A stretch of DNA of 64,000 nt, taken from contig CM059584.1 of NCBI GenBank assembly GCA_030407085.1, positions 100,687,001 through 100,751,000 of the forward strand, written 5' to 3'. Positions 46,111 through 58,052 of this stretch are shown here, one piece after another. The translations under genes were made by a program, and so were the position numbers. Origin of the DNA: Trichopria drosophilae. Its lineage: Eukaryota > Arthropoda > Insecta > Hymenoptera > Diapriidae. The notes beneath the pieces are model-generated. The model had not been told where the DNA came from. It did no database searches and saw only the letters and a list, made by a program, of their open reading frames with translations. Numbering within the stretch: the first letter of the stretch is position 1; each line of letters opens with the position of its first letter.

Positions 46111-49100
46111 CGTCAAAATGGTATATACTTTTCATATTTGTAAATAAATAACATCTGCTATAAAAGCTAAAGATGCAAATGCAAACAAAAAATACGAAAC
46201 CGAAAAACGTTAAAAAGCATACTTTTAATTTAGGAAAGATAAGATGTTACTTCATTGTTCTCTTATTTAATGACTAATATCATATTTTACAATTACAGTG
46301 TCATAAAATAAACTTAAATTGACGAGTACATTCTAAAATTTAAAACTAAAGTTGAACATTCGCAAAATGATTGAAAATTATATTACACCAATAACTCATT
46401 TTAACACATTTAATTTTGATCAGTATTTTTTTATTAGAAACATATATTGATTGTTTGTGTTTTCAATAATATAATAAAACTGATGTTTTTTTTTCAAATA
46501 AAATTTTAATCGTCAATTGATCTGTCATTCGAAGAAATAGATTAACCTATTTCACTGAAATAGTATTTGTTCACTATAAATATAATGCTGCTAGAATATT
46601 ACGAAAATAGTGTTCGCAAAAGTAATTACATTTGAAAAAAGCTATTTTCTCATAACTGCATTTTGAAAAATGATTTACTTGTATTTCACAGAAAAATAAA
46701 AAAAAATCGATTTAGTTGAATGAAATGCTTTCAACCAGTTTTTCGGTCGCATTCTATTTTCTTGGTGGAAACAGCAATCATGTTTTGAACATGACGTATT
46801 CCGCTATTAAAAAATATTGCTACTGAATAAAAGCAACGGCCGTAATATTTTGTCGTGTTTTTCAACTTCGGGCTCAACTTCAGCATCTAAAGCGTTGGTA
46901 GTTCGCACGTGCGACTCGGTCGGAAAATCAGATTATGCCGTACGTCTTTGCTTTCCCGAGCCGGTTTTGTCTTTATCTAATAAACGTTAAAAGCAACAGC
47001 TTTTCGCGTAGCTGTAGAAACGAAGATAAAAGCATTAAATGGATTTTGCGTGGACACCGCAGACGCTGCGAAGCCGAGTGTACCTTTCTTTTCAGCATTA
47101 AAAAAATACCTAAATGATGTCTGCATTTAATTTATTTTATTATACAATGCACACATTCAGAAACGTTCGTATACAATATTTTTACGAGAACAAACACATT
47201 AACAATAATCGATTCATTGTATTTGATCATATGATATATTAACATTTAATTACTCGAATATAAATATAATAAAAATATGAAATCTGGATAAGTTTACATT
47301 AATAAATTAGTATAAAGTGTAGTTTAGTATAAAATTGAAAAACATGTAATTTATAAATCAATAGCTATAGTCATGATATTAAGGATATGAAGGAGATATT
47401 AAAGTTATGTCCGCAACGCATTGAATTGCATCTTTTGAAGGTTCATGTCGGACAACAGCTCCCTTGTAGTACTTTATTCTTAGTAACCATGCACCTCTTA
47501 ACGAAGTTGGGTGGAATTTTAATTAGCATGTGTCAGTATTTTGTAGATTATGTCTGTAGTACATTTGAGACCAAACGCACCGATCCATTTACGAATTTGG
47601 TAAAGGTGCCTTTCCGTTGCTTGGAAATCCAGATTTGGATTTTAGGCAAAAAAAATATTCTGTAGGGAAATATGGCCCAAGTCCGACCAGTATCTAACTC
47701 GAATTTTCCCTGACAAAGACAACACTGACGAGACTCAAATTCATGAACCATTAACTCATTATTGATATTGTTACATCCCAGGTAAAAATCCAATTAAAAC
47801 AAATCGGAAGACTAAAAAATAACCCAGTCATGTCATAAAAACTCTCCTTTCCTCTTAGCGAGGAAACCGAAAAATCAACAACATTAATAAAATCTATTGA
47901 ACATTCATAGTGGACATTAAGTGCATATAGTGATTAATAAAATATTTGCACTTTAAATCTTACATTTAAGTTAAGATTAAAATAAAAATGAAATATACTT
48001 AACTAAATTCTAAACCTTCATTTATTCTTCAATTATTAACCAACCTATTTTTAATTATTAACATAAATGTTGGATTTATTTTAAGGAGAATTTTGCGAAT
48101 ACACATAACGTTAATAACATAACGTTAATTAAATGAAATGTTTTCTATTATAATAAAAACTAAAAATAAAAAGTTATTGTGGTAGTTTATGGCTCAACCA
48201 ATCAGATTTCATAAACTTATTTAAAGTTTGATCGAGGGGGAGGGGGGAGGGGATACTACGTCTATACTGAAAAAATGATCACCTACGGGCGCATACGTTC
48301 TTTTACGCCCTTGATACGAAAATAACTATTTCGATATATCTAAAAGATGTCTTATAGGTATCTAAAAGATATCGGTTAGAGAAAAATAAGTTAGCTTCAG
48401 AGGAAGGGCCGGAATATTAAAAAAAAATATCTGTTAGAGATCTTTTCGACACTTTCAAGATATCTTTAACGGATTATATTATTTCAAACGGAAAATACTA
48501 ACATTAGAAAGCACTTTTCTTCAACATTTTTTTAACCAATAAAAAGATTCCAGTTAATTAAATATATAGCATAAATACAGCTACTAAACCAGAGTGCTTT
48601 GAACGACTGAAGAGGACGGCTGAGGTCTGTTAGGGTTTCCAAATGAATAAAAATACGATATTGTTTCAAATTTTCATACAAAGAAAACACTCGACACTGC
48701 TCAAGAAACGAAAAACCCTTCGCCGATGATGACTAATTATGGACTAATTAACCTACATGCTTTGACTGAGGCAATTTTCTTCCAAAATCCTTCCCCATTC
48801 CCAATCCATAATCCATAATTGACTCCCTGATAAACTACTAATTACAAAACCTTTAGTGTTTTGACAAAAAACGTTCCTCGATTTTTATTAAACTAGACGT
48901 CACAATATTTATGATAACAATAATATACTATTTTGAATTGTGCTTTTCTCAAGAAATAAACAAATACATATTTCCGACGAAAGTTTATTCAGTTTTCATT
49001 TCTTGTTCAAAACTAGTTGGACCTTTCAAAGTTTCATTTTACATGCAACAGTGAGTATTAAAGAAAAGTCAAATAATTACTTTTCAAACCCCAGGGGATA

Positions 49101-49188
49101 AATGAAAAATTTTAACAAAAATGGTATAGTCTAATTCCGACATCCTACTAGTTTTGTAAATCCGATCATGCGTTACTTTTGCTTTCTC
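46111..49188. other. Mostly AT-rich non-coding; GC-richer patch 46840-47110
   Basis: The patch 46840-47110 is CpG-richer with only a 60-codon frame. 47387-47793 has overlapping 92-codon plus and 81-codon minus frames, neither recognised. GGGGGAGGGGGGAGGGG at 48236-48252 is a G-run. At 48350-48380 and 48475-48520 TATCTAAAAGAT-type words recur. No gene is supported. Confidence 0.4.
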
Positions 49189-49502
49189 AGACGGAGAAAA
49201 ATGACTCCGCTGGATTAGCTGATTCATATCAGCTAAAATTTTCGGCTGGAATTGCTGAAAATATCTGCAATTTTAGCTGTTTTGATTCCGCTAATGTAGC
49301 CTTAACCCTACTCAATTCGCGCTTAGCTCTCAATTTCCGCTACATTAGCAGATTTGTTCCGTTAAATTTGCGGACTTTTTCAGTAAATTTAGCTGAAATT
49401 ATCGGCTATCCCTAACGGAATTCCAAAAGCTATCCCTATAGGATAAAATTGGTAGAATCTGCGGATTTTTCGGCTGATTTAGCCGATTATTTTTCTCCGT
49501 GT
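49189..49502. mobile_element. ~314-bp TA-type MITE with internal TTAGCTGAT repeats
   Basis: The left end ACGGAGAAAAATGACTCCGC and right end TTATTTTTCTCCGTG-TA are inverted. The interior is packed with short related words (GATTAGCTGA, TTCGGCTGGA, TTTAGCTGAAAT, GCTGATTTAGCCGA), and GCTAATGTAGC / GCTACATTAGC form a central palindrome. A 78-codon frame across it is incidental. Confidence 0.7.
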
Positions 49503-52156
49503 AGTATTACATCCAATACAATTTAGAGTTACTTCCAATATATTTTGACTGTATCTCGCATTCATTTCAGGAAATATTGGGAGAGGAGAGTAAATATAAA
49601 CGCACTTAAAACAATTATTAGTTGGTTCCACTAACCTCTTAGTGTTTTCAGACCCAGACGAGAAATTGGGCGAGGCAACTATGAAAATAGTTATAGAATT
49701 GAATAGTTTTTCTGTACTATTTAATTGTTTAGAAACTTTATTTCTCAGAGGGACTATTTATTTTGCTGATCCATCCGATTTTTCATTATAGAATAAGACG
49801 CTGCTAAATGCTTACTTAGTGCACTGTTTTCATTGTGCTAAGTAACGGATTCAATCAATGTACAAATAGTGCGCTAAATGGTTACTTAGTGCTTGAATCT
49901 CCTACTTCGCGCACTCGAATCGTAATGTACTATTTAAAAAAGGAATGGTTAAAAGTGCATTTGCGGTATCTTTTCATTGTTTTCTTTTTATCGTTTCCGA
50001 TATGAATTTCTTGTTTGCTAAAGTAAATAATACCACCACTCAATAAAACTCATACGGAAAATACTATTACTTCTTTATGTGAAAGACACATGTCTAGTTT
50101 TAGAATGCACCATAACAAATTGTATGACATGTAACATAATTGCCAGTAATCTTGACAATTGTGAACTGTTTCTCCGTGTATGAACTCAATGAAGCTATTT
50201 CGACTTACGAATAGAACAAAAAATGTCAAAATAAAATCACATTGCGCACTATCCATAGGGGTAAAGGCAACTTGTTAATAAAATTTAACTTCTTACAACG
50301 TTAACAAAATAAAATCCAGAGAGAACTGAAAAGCTCTATTACTTTATACCTTCGTTACATGAAACATATTTCGTGCGGAAGCGTGTCTTCTCACCTTTAT
50401 CTCGAGTTGTGAATGTTGCATTAATAATTGCTCTGTTTTCTCATAAAGTAATTTTATACATACTTTTTTGATCCTCTTTAAACGCGTTTTTCATAGTGAT
50501 ACAGTATTTCTCCATTACAACAGATGCAAATGTACAAATATTTATAGATTGATTGGATGTTTGGTTGATAAAGGGGATATTATTTCCACTTCAGGCAAAT
50601 CAGTTTGTTTGTATATATGCGTATTTATGGAAATATGCAAATATATAAACTTATGTTTTGATTGAAGTATATATTTCATAGATATTAAACTTGATATCTA
50701 ATATTATTTATAAATAACACGCATCCATTCGTATCTAAATTTTATCACAAAAAAACATACTTTCTGGGAATAAAATTAGACATTTTTGGTTCATGTATTA
50801 TACAATATGTAATTTTATGCTAGATGGCGTAACAACTCCCGCTCTCCAGCTATCAGTAGTTGAAGCCGAACATTTCACCTTAATGAAGTATGTTGGTGTG
50901 TTAAAGTGTGTGTGAGAATATAAGTATAAAATGCAGTTTATTGCTGACAAGTTTTTAACAGTGCAAATATGCTCTGCAGCTTATAATTTTTGATTTCAGT
51001 TATTGAAAAGAAGTTAAAAGTATTTTACAAAAATCGTTCCTAGACGTTAAAGAAACATTTTCAATATATACTATCAAATTTTTCTTACAAATTCGTTATT
51101 AAGCGAGTTTCGCTTATTATAAATGTAATATTGTTTATTCATTGCAGAACTCACGTACCGGAAATCATACACTCTGGTCTATTTTATCGGTCAGTTTATT
51201 ACTCACTTACTTGGACCTGAAAAAATGAACAGTTTCACGGTCACTAAGTAGTTCTCAGAGATTCTATATAAAGCCAAAAAATTCCACATCACGAAACCAA
51301 AGCAAAACGTCCCTTACATTTTCATTGCTACTCTAAAACCGCATTTTGAATTTCTTTGCCGTGTGGTATTTCGCATCGTGGCTTTTCGTTGTTCGACTGT
51401 GCAGCTGCATGGTTTTCGTCGGGTGTTTCACTGTAAAGCATTTCGTTGTTCCTACATTCCTGTACAATTTGGTAGAGAACCCTTCGAGCATGAACGTCGT
51501 CATCGCACTTGAGCGATTTGCTTTCGTTAATATTCCTAGTATTCATATGGTAGTTTTTAACAGTTTTGCGACAATGCTTAACTTCTCATTCATTGTACTA
51601 TTTCAAGGTCTATATAGATATAAGTTTTCCCATTAATCAATCCTATATTAAGATAATATCACATGTTATTTGTTGCAACTGTTGGTTAAAACTACTATGT
51701 AATCTATATCAAATAAAACTAAGCAGTTTATCTTTTCTGAAAGTAACAGATTTTTTTAGCTGCATGAAATATAATTGATGAAGCCTCGGCACAAACATAA
51801 ATATATTATGACATTTTTACAAAATTCTTTTCAAGTTTTTTCATTTTCATATTGGAAATAGATTGCAATTTTACCATCAGTTGCATTTTTATATTTTTGA
51901 AGAAACTATACCGTATAGTTTCTTAACATTACTTTTATGTTTTAGCTGGTAGTTTAACTATAATTATACATTGTAATAATTTATGGGTAGAAATTACTTC
52001 TAATATTTTCAAGCAATGCTACATTTATTTCCAATATTCTACTATAATTCTTCCGAACATTACCTTCCATGCATGACCATATTCAGACTACACTACTTGT
52101 TATCTTCCTCAGGTTAGAAAACTGCGAACGGAATTTTAAAAACTTTTTAAAACAAA
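49503..52156. other. AT-rich non-coding with a small hairpin and an unassigned ORF pair
   Basis: TTACTTAGTGCACTG (49812-49826) pairs with CATTGTGCTAAGTAA (49831-49845), and CTAAATGGTTACTTAGTGCT repeats at 49874. At 51328-51546 a 72-codon minus frame (polar, with CDDDVHARRVLYQIVQECRN) overlaps a 96-codon plus frame. The minus frame has a soluble-protein composition and could be an exon fragment, but nothing confirms it. Confidence 0.35.
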
Positions 52157-52157
52157 A

Positions 52158-52190
52158 AAAAATCCAAAAACAAAAAGTTTTTGGATTTTT
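52158..52190. other. Perfect 14-bp hairpin
   Basis: AAAAATCCAAAAAC (52158-52171), a 5-nt loop of A, then GTTTTTGGATTTTT (52177-52190). Confidence 0.7.
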
Positions 52191-52249
52191 CTTGTATTTG
52201 GTGTGTTAATACCTACATCATTTATCAGAGGATGATCATTTGGCTACGC

Positions 52250-52910
52250 AATATATTTTCTTGGCTGATTTTTTGTTTTTTGTATTCATTGTTCTTCATT
52301 TTTTCAATAGATCCTGTCACTCCTCTTGATTCTCCGGCTTCGATTTTCCTTCAATTTTTTCTGTATTCTGCCTATTGTTAACATCGACTCCATTTACCTC
52401 TGCGCCGTTTCTTATTTTCAAAATCATATCTCTCGATTTCTCTGGCCCTTTCTTTTTTCCAAAACTTCAATTAAACGTTTTACATTTTCTTCAGAAACCT
52501 GATTTCTTCTTCAATTCTCATTAGATTTATATTTCTTGCGAGTCGGCGTTTTTACTTTTCGGAAAGTTAATTCTTTCTCATCTGCTGTATTTATCATAGC
52601 CCTCCTTACCTAGTTCTTCTTCTTTGTTTCTGCCTCTTTATCTCCATATCTCCATACCACACTGCCCTTCTACTTCTTTAGGTCGCGTCTTACCATAAAG
52701 CACCTGCGTATTCAAAAGTTACCTACTCCATTGACTTTACTTCCTATCTTTTCTCTTTATTATCATTACATCTGAGCATGCATGTCCAGAATGTTTTCTT
52801 CTACACTCCTGATGTCTATCGTCCCTCTCTTATGATATGTTTTATACAACCTAACCTCAATATTTTCGCATTTTCTTGTCTTTTTCCTTCACCCGTTACT
52901 TTCTACGGCA
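52250..52910 (-). pseudogene. Possible decayed coding or retrotransposon ORF1 fragment, minus strand
   Basis: The plus strand is unusually pyrimidine-rich for 650 bp, so the minus strand reads as Lys/Glu/Arg-rich. One minus frame gives KVKTPTRKKYKSNEN, a stop, then QVSEENVKRLIEVLEKRKGQ (about 52440-52560); another gives NGAEVNGVDVNNRQNTEKIE (about 52345-52405). Stops and frame changes break it. Charged, coiled-coil-like ORF1 of a LINE is one explanation; a simple compositional bias is another. Confidence 0.25.
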
Positions 52911-53299
52911 AAAAACGTTGATGAAATGCATTTATGATATAGCACAAACCATAAAAAGTTACAAAGAATTTTTTAATCGTATAAATAATGCGGCGAATTG
53001 GGGCACCATATGGGCCGAAGGGGCGCATCTATAATTTTCACATATATTCACATAAATTATTCCAAATATGAATATTTTAATGCAATATTTCGTTTTAAAT
53101 TAGCTTTTTATTTAACTGTACTTACGAAATTACTTTTAAAAATGACTAATTAATCAAAACCCAGCAGGAAGAATGGACTTTCCATTAATAAAAATGTATT
53201 AATCTCTTCTTTCAGTTTTTCACTTGTAATCTCCAACCATTTTCGCAAATAATGTAAATATCATAGGATTATTAACAAAATTGAATAATAAACATGTAA
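52911..53299. other. AT-rich non-coding; orphan GGGGC-type end at 52991-53030
   Basis: GGCGAATTGGGGCACC...GGGCCGAAGGGGCGC resembles the left end of the 41539 element, with no partner seen. Confidence 0.4.
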
Positions 53300-54587
53300 C
53301 ACTGGTCAACAAATTTGAGGGAATTTAATGTTACAGAGATGAAAATACCTAACTTTGTTAATTTTGGGTTGCTGAATCCGAATCCAATAGTGTACATTTT
53401 TTATCAGCTCTTGTTTCCATGTAATATGGGGATAAAGTTGCAAAAAACGTCATTTTCTCCATTGTTTGAGGAAGTATATTTTTCAATAGAAACACGCTAA
53501 AGGCTGCAATGATAGTTTAAAATGAAGCTTATAACTTCTATTTCATGAAAAGAAAATTGTTATACGACCTAGTAAAAAATTATTTTCTCAAATGGGCATT
53601 TGTTTTTATGCGTAAAATGTTGTCTCACCTAAACTACCTCTTACTACTGCTCATTTTCACATCGCTGCCGAATGAAATCGAATGTTACAAGTACAAAGAT
53701 GCATCTTTATGTAACATAAAAGTTTTATAATATGTTTTTAAGGTTACAGATTACGATTCCGATGTTGAAATTAAGATTTATCGGACGACAGCTATCAAAA
53801 TCACCAACACGTAGGGACAAAATGCATTTACTTTTGAAATCTCAAAAAAATTATGACTTTCGGCTATGAACATTGAATTTTAATTTTTAAAATGCAATTA
53901 AAATGATGTCAGTATATTACAATACATTTAATTAATAGACAGTGAGAAGACATTAGTGGCGCTTAATTCGAACAAACTGACAAAAGGTAAATCTCTGAAG
54001 TGGACTTGATAGGGCTGAAATAAATGATACGTTCAAATATTAAAGTCATGATTATATCCATAAAGACTCTTGAACATTAGTCGATCACTGTCGAAACCAG
54101 GGTCAACGGCGAGGGCGTGTAATCTGCAACCTTAGAAACATATTCTGAAACATTTATATAACATAAAAATGCATCTTTTTACTTGTAACATTCAATTTTA
54201 GACAGCCGCTCGCTCACCAGAATTGTGGTCGACAGCGCGGCGAAAAAGATCAGTAGTAACAGGTAGTTTAGGTGAGACAACGTTTTGCGCATAAAAACAA
54301 ATGCCTATTTAAGACAATTTTTTACCAGGTCATATAACAATTTTCTTTTCGTAACATAAAAGTGATAACCTTCATTTTAAGCTATCATTGAAGCTTTTAT
54401 CGTGTTTCTATTGTAAGATATAGTTCCTCGAACAATGGAAAAAATGACGTTTTTTGCAACTTTATCCTCATATTACATGGATACAAGAGCTAACAAAAGA
54501 TTTTCACTATCGGATTCAAATTCAATAACCTAAAATTAACAAAGATTAGCTATTTTTATCTCTGTAACATTTTTGTGTTGACCAGTG
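53300..54587. mobile_element. 1.29-kb foldback element with CACTGGTCAACA ends
   Basis: CACTGGTCAACA (53300) is inverted as TGTGTTGACCAGTG at 54587. The arms match over about 480 bp: GTTGTCTCACCTAAACTACC (left) and its inverse near 54270; TTTATGCGTAAAATGTTGTC and its inverse; ATGGGGATAAAGTTGCAAAA and its inverse. The loop (about 53830-54060) is AT-rich. No transposase; a 61-codon frame in each arm region is incidental. The superfamily is uncertain because no clean target duplication is visible. Confidence 0.85.
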
Positions 54588-55060
54588 TAATAATAGTTTA
54601 GAGACACAATAAACTCAAAAATAAATAAGTTCCTTTTATTATTTAATGAAAAAATCTTATACGCATTTCCGTGCAGCGGGGAGGGTGCTAATTGGATAGG
54701 AGGATGCCCAAGAGTATAGGTAATTTCCGTCCTCGAGATGGAACCTACAAAAATGATAAACTCGGATAGAGTGTGATGAGAACTAACACTTAATGGAAAA
54801 TTTGATTGTTTTATCATCTGGGAAAGTAAAAAAAAATCGTTGTCAATGTCGCGGATAAGATGCTGGAATTTAAGTAGTAACAGTCCACACCTACTGCGAA
54901 TAACACACAGTGCGGTCTATTACTACTGGAATTACTGTTTTTAATTTCTCACATCATAAAACAGTCGAATTTGTTATTAGATGTTAATTCTCATTATACT
55001 CTAACCGAATTAGTTAGTTTCAGAGGTTGCGTCTCGAAAGCAGAATTAACCTATACTTGT
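54588..55060. other. Non-coding
   Basis: A 93-codon minus frame at 54536-54817 starts outside the foldback and reads into it; not supported. Nothing else was seen. Confidence 0.45.
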
Positions 55061-55936
55061 GGGTACGCTCTTTTATATGAGTAATTCTACAGAACTTTTA
55101 ATGTTCAAAATCATCAAAAATTATTTTATGTGCGTAAAGTAAACTTGTGCGTAAAGTAAACTTTACGCACTCGATAATACTTTACGCACGAAAAAGCCGT
55201 ACGTAAACAATATTTCGGCACACGTGTGTGTGTGTGAAGTTCTTTACGCATACGCCCTTGTATCGAAAACTACTATTAGTGACGCACTAATGGGACATAT
55301 TTTTTTGGTTTTTACAGCACTTCAAGAGTAAGAAATAGTTGGCGTAACTCGTTTTTGAATAAAGTTGTATAAAGTTGAATAAAGTTAAAGTTGAAACTAA
55401 ATAATAGCCTAATGGTAGATGCAGGTGTACTTATATTATATATCTTATAGTTTTTATATTTAAAGATAAGGTACTTGTTACGAGAAATACAGTTTTTTAC
55501 TCATTTTTTATTATCGCTAATAAATAAATTTTAGAATTAAATTTTTTCAGATTTTATTACGGGAGTCTAAAGACATCGCCGAAAAGGTAGTAATCTATGT
55601 TTATTTTCAACCTAGAAAAATGCTCATTTATTTCTTAGAATGTTTGTCTCCTATTATAAACTTAACAATGTCAAATAATAATAATAAAAAACATTGTTAA
55701 CATTTTTTATTATTGAAATGTCGATTTCACGGTGTAGGATAACCAATGACAAGTTAAACACATGATAGAAGATTTATAAATATTTTAAAGAAGAAACTAC
55801 AACGTAGTTTTAAGCGTGTCTAAACGCCCTTTAAGAGTGTCACTCGAAAATGTTGTGTATTCGAACTAGTTACGCACTGATTTGATAATTTTTAGAGACC
55901 TACAAAGTTAGTTTATAAGTCACACGTATGCCATGC

Positions 55937-57879
55937 ATCCCATGTGCGAAATGCCGATGCTGACCATACGGCCAAGTATTGGCCCAGCGTTGGCAGCCGA
56001 CTTTCGGCTGCCGATGCTGGCCCAACGTCGGCAACTTCACTGTGCCAGAATCGGGCCAGCATTGGTAGCCGATACTGGCTATAACAAATTGGCAAACTTC
56101 GGCTGAAAACTGGCCAACGCATCGGGCCAGGCCTGGCAAATTGATCTCATAGGTATTTCTCCCGATCGTAGTCCCAGCGTCGGCCCAATATTAGGCCCGA
56201 GTATCGGACCAAGTCTGGCAAAGTGATAGTGCCGAATCTCGGCCCAGTGATGGAAACATTCAGGACCGAACATCGGGCCAATTATAGTAAATTTATTTCA
56301 TACAAGGTACTGCCGATCGTTGGCCCACAGTTGGTCCAAAACCGACCCGAGCATCGGACCAACCCCGTCGAATTAATAGTGCCAAATCTCGGCCCAGCAT
56401 GGACAGCCGACTTTCGGCTACCAATGCTGGCCCAACGTCGGCAACTTCACTGTGTCAGTATAGGGCCAGCATTGGTAGCCGATACTGGCTATAACAAATT
56501 GCCAAACTTCGGCTGAAAACTGGCCAATGCATCGGGCCAGGCCTGGCAAATTGATCTCATAGGCATTTTTCCCGATCGTCGTCCCAGGGTCGGGCCAATA
56601 TTGCGCCAGAGTATCGGACCATGTCTGGCAAAGTGATAGTGCCAAATCTCGGCCCAGCGATGGAAACATTCGGGACCGAACATCGGTCCAAGCCTAGCAA
56701 ATTTATTTCAAACAGAATATTGCCAGTCGAATATCGACCGTATCGAAAACGATGCAAGATAGAGCAAAAATTTACTAAACCTTTTTGGTAGAGGAGGAAA
56801 TTTCCTACAAAAAAGTCCGGGAGAACTTTAGTCTAAAAAGTATAACTTAGGCGGGAGCAAGCCTCGAAGAAAGCATCGTAGTTTTGCTGTCTCATCCGTG
56901 AGCATTTTCACAGTCTGAGACTCTGACTTTCTTAGATTGATATCTCGCGGCACAAGGTGCAGAAGCAGCCCCGAAATCTTAGTACAGTGGCGAAGGATTC
57001 TCTACAGTTACATACTTGCGCAGTTCTCTCCGTGTACGAGCCCTCCGATCTGTGGAGACTCGGCCCATAGCCAGCGGTGGCGTTCGAATCCCCAGGGAAA
57101 TCCAGCAGTTAAGTTCCGGCCGTAGCCGCCAGGAGCGCGTCGCCGAACCGCATATGAAGTAGCGCCCGCGTTCCTTGAAGTGTGGGCACCAACGCAGCAA
57201 CTCCGGCCGGAGGGCGATCTCACCACTTTTACCTTTTTTGGTGTCGGGGGGACTTTCCCTACGACTAAGAACTAACTCGTCGTGATAAACGACGAATTAG
57301 AAATTAATATTTTTATTTACAGGAATACGATGGAACTAGTACGACGTTTTACGAACTTACTAATCCAACTCGTTGGAGTTCCAAATTTGGCCCCGCCCAG
57401 GGGCTTACAACATCAAAAGACTCGTCAATAAGGAGGGATATATGCATATACCCATTGATGTATATACATCTTCCAGGTTTCTTCCAATAACAATAAATTC
57501 GTTTCAACGTTTGTTTTTCTTTTTTTATCGTGCTGCTGCTGCGACGTTGCAAAGACAATAATGCCTGTAAAATTTAGCTGCAATAGGCTCTGTACCATCG
57601 CCGTCGATCAACGCCGCGCCAATACTGGCTTTGATGCCCGGGCCAGTGCCGACAGTCAATGCCGCGCCAATACTGGCTGCCGATGCCGGGCCAGTGCTGG
57701 CTGTCGATGCCGTGACAGTGCTGGCAGCCATTACTGGACCAAGACCGGTTGCCGAGTCTAGGCCGTAGTGTCGCACCAAGACTCATGCCAGTGTTGGCCC
57801 AATGTCGCAGCCGAGCCTCGGCACCGCCGTTGCCAGGACTGGACCAGGGCTGGGCCGTTACGAATTTCGCACATGGGAT
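55937..57879. mobile_element. Nested GC-rich element with 16-bp perfect TIRs and GGCCCAGC-type repeats
   Basis: ATCCCATGTGCGAAAT (55937-55952) and ATTTCGCACATGGGAT (57864-57879) are perfect inverted repeats. Inside them, both flanks (55955-56740 and 57590-57860) are filled with short variants of TTGGCCCAGCATCGGCAGCC in both orientations, far more GC-rich than the surroundings. The middle (56900-57240) is also GC-rich with overlapping frames under 75 codons on both strands, none recognised. The layout (short TIR plus dense subterminal repeats) fits a DNA transposon lacking its transposase. Confidence 0.75.
55994..56720. repeat. 410-bp tandem duplication inside the GC-rich element
   Basis: 55994-56310 and 56404-56720 are the same sequence at an offset of 410 bp, with few differences (for example CAGCCGACTTTCGGCTGCC against CAGCCGACTTTCGGCTACC). 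Both copies contain AACTTCGGCTGAAAACTGGC and GGGCCAGGCCTGGCAAATTG. Confidence 0.85.
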
Positions 57880-57977
57880 CTTATTTTTTGGGGCTGTTAG
57901 TGTAGAATTATTCTATGAAACTAAGAATTCAAGAAATAAAATAGTACATTACATAACAAGGGTGTAATGTATACTTT

Positions 57978-58052
57978 TACGCACGGGACGGGAACCATAC
58001 ATACGAGGCGCCGAAGGCGCCGAGTGATGTGTAATGTTCCCGACCCGTGCGT
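57978..58052. other. Strong GC-rich hairpin
   Basis: ACGCACGGGACGGGAAC pairs with GTTCCCGACCCGTGCGT (one mismatch). The apical region holds GGCGCCGAAGGCGCC, itself a hairpin. It overlaps the GCGTAAAGT subterminal repeats of the 55061-58701 element. Confidence 0.8.

Noticed and set aside
47387..47793. Overlapping 92- and 81-codon ORFs on opposite strands
   Set aside because: Neither translation matches a family known to me, and mirror-image open frames usually reflect composition.
48236..48252. G-run as a G-quadruplex
   Set aside because: Only three G tracts with single-A breaks; a three-layer quadruplex would need a loop inside the six-G run. Weak and isolated.
55900..56669. Overlapping ORFs rich in Trp, Gly, Pro, Leu (GQHR, CWPN-like)
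   Set aside because: All are readings of the GGCCCAGC-type subterminal repeats in several frames; the pattern follows the repeat, not a protein.
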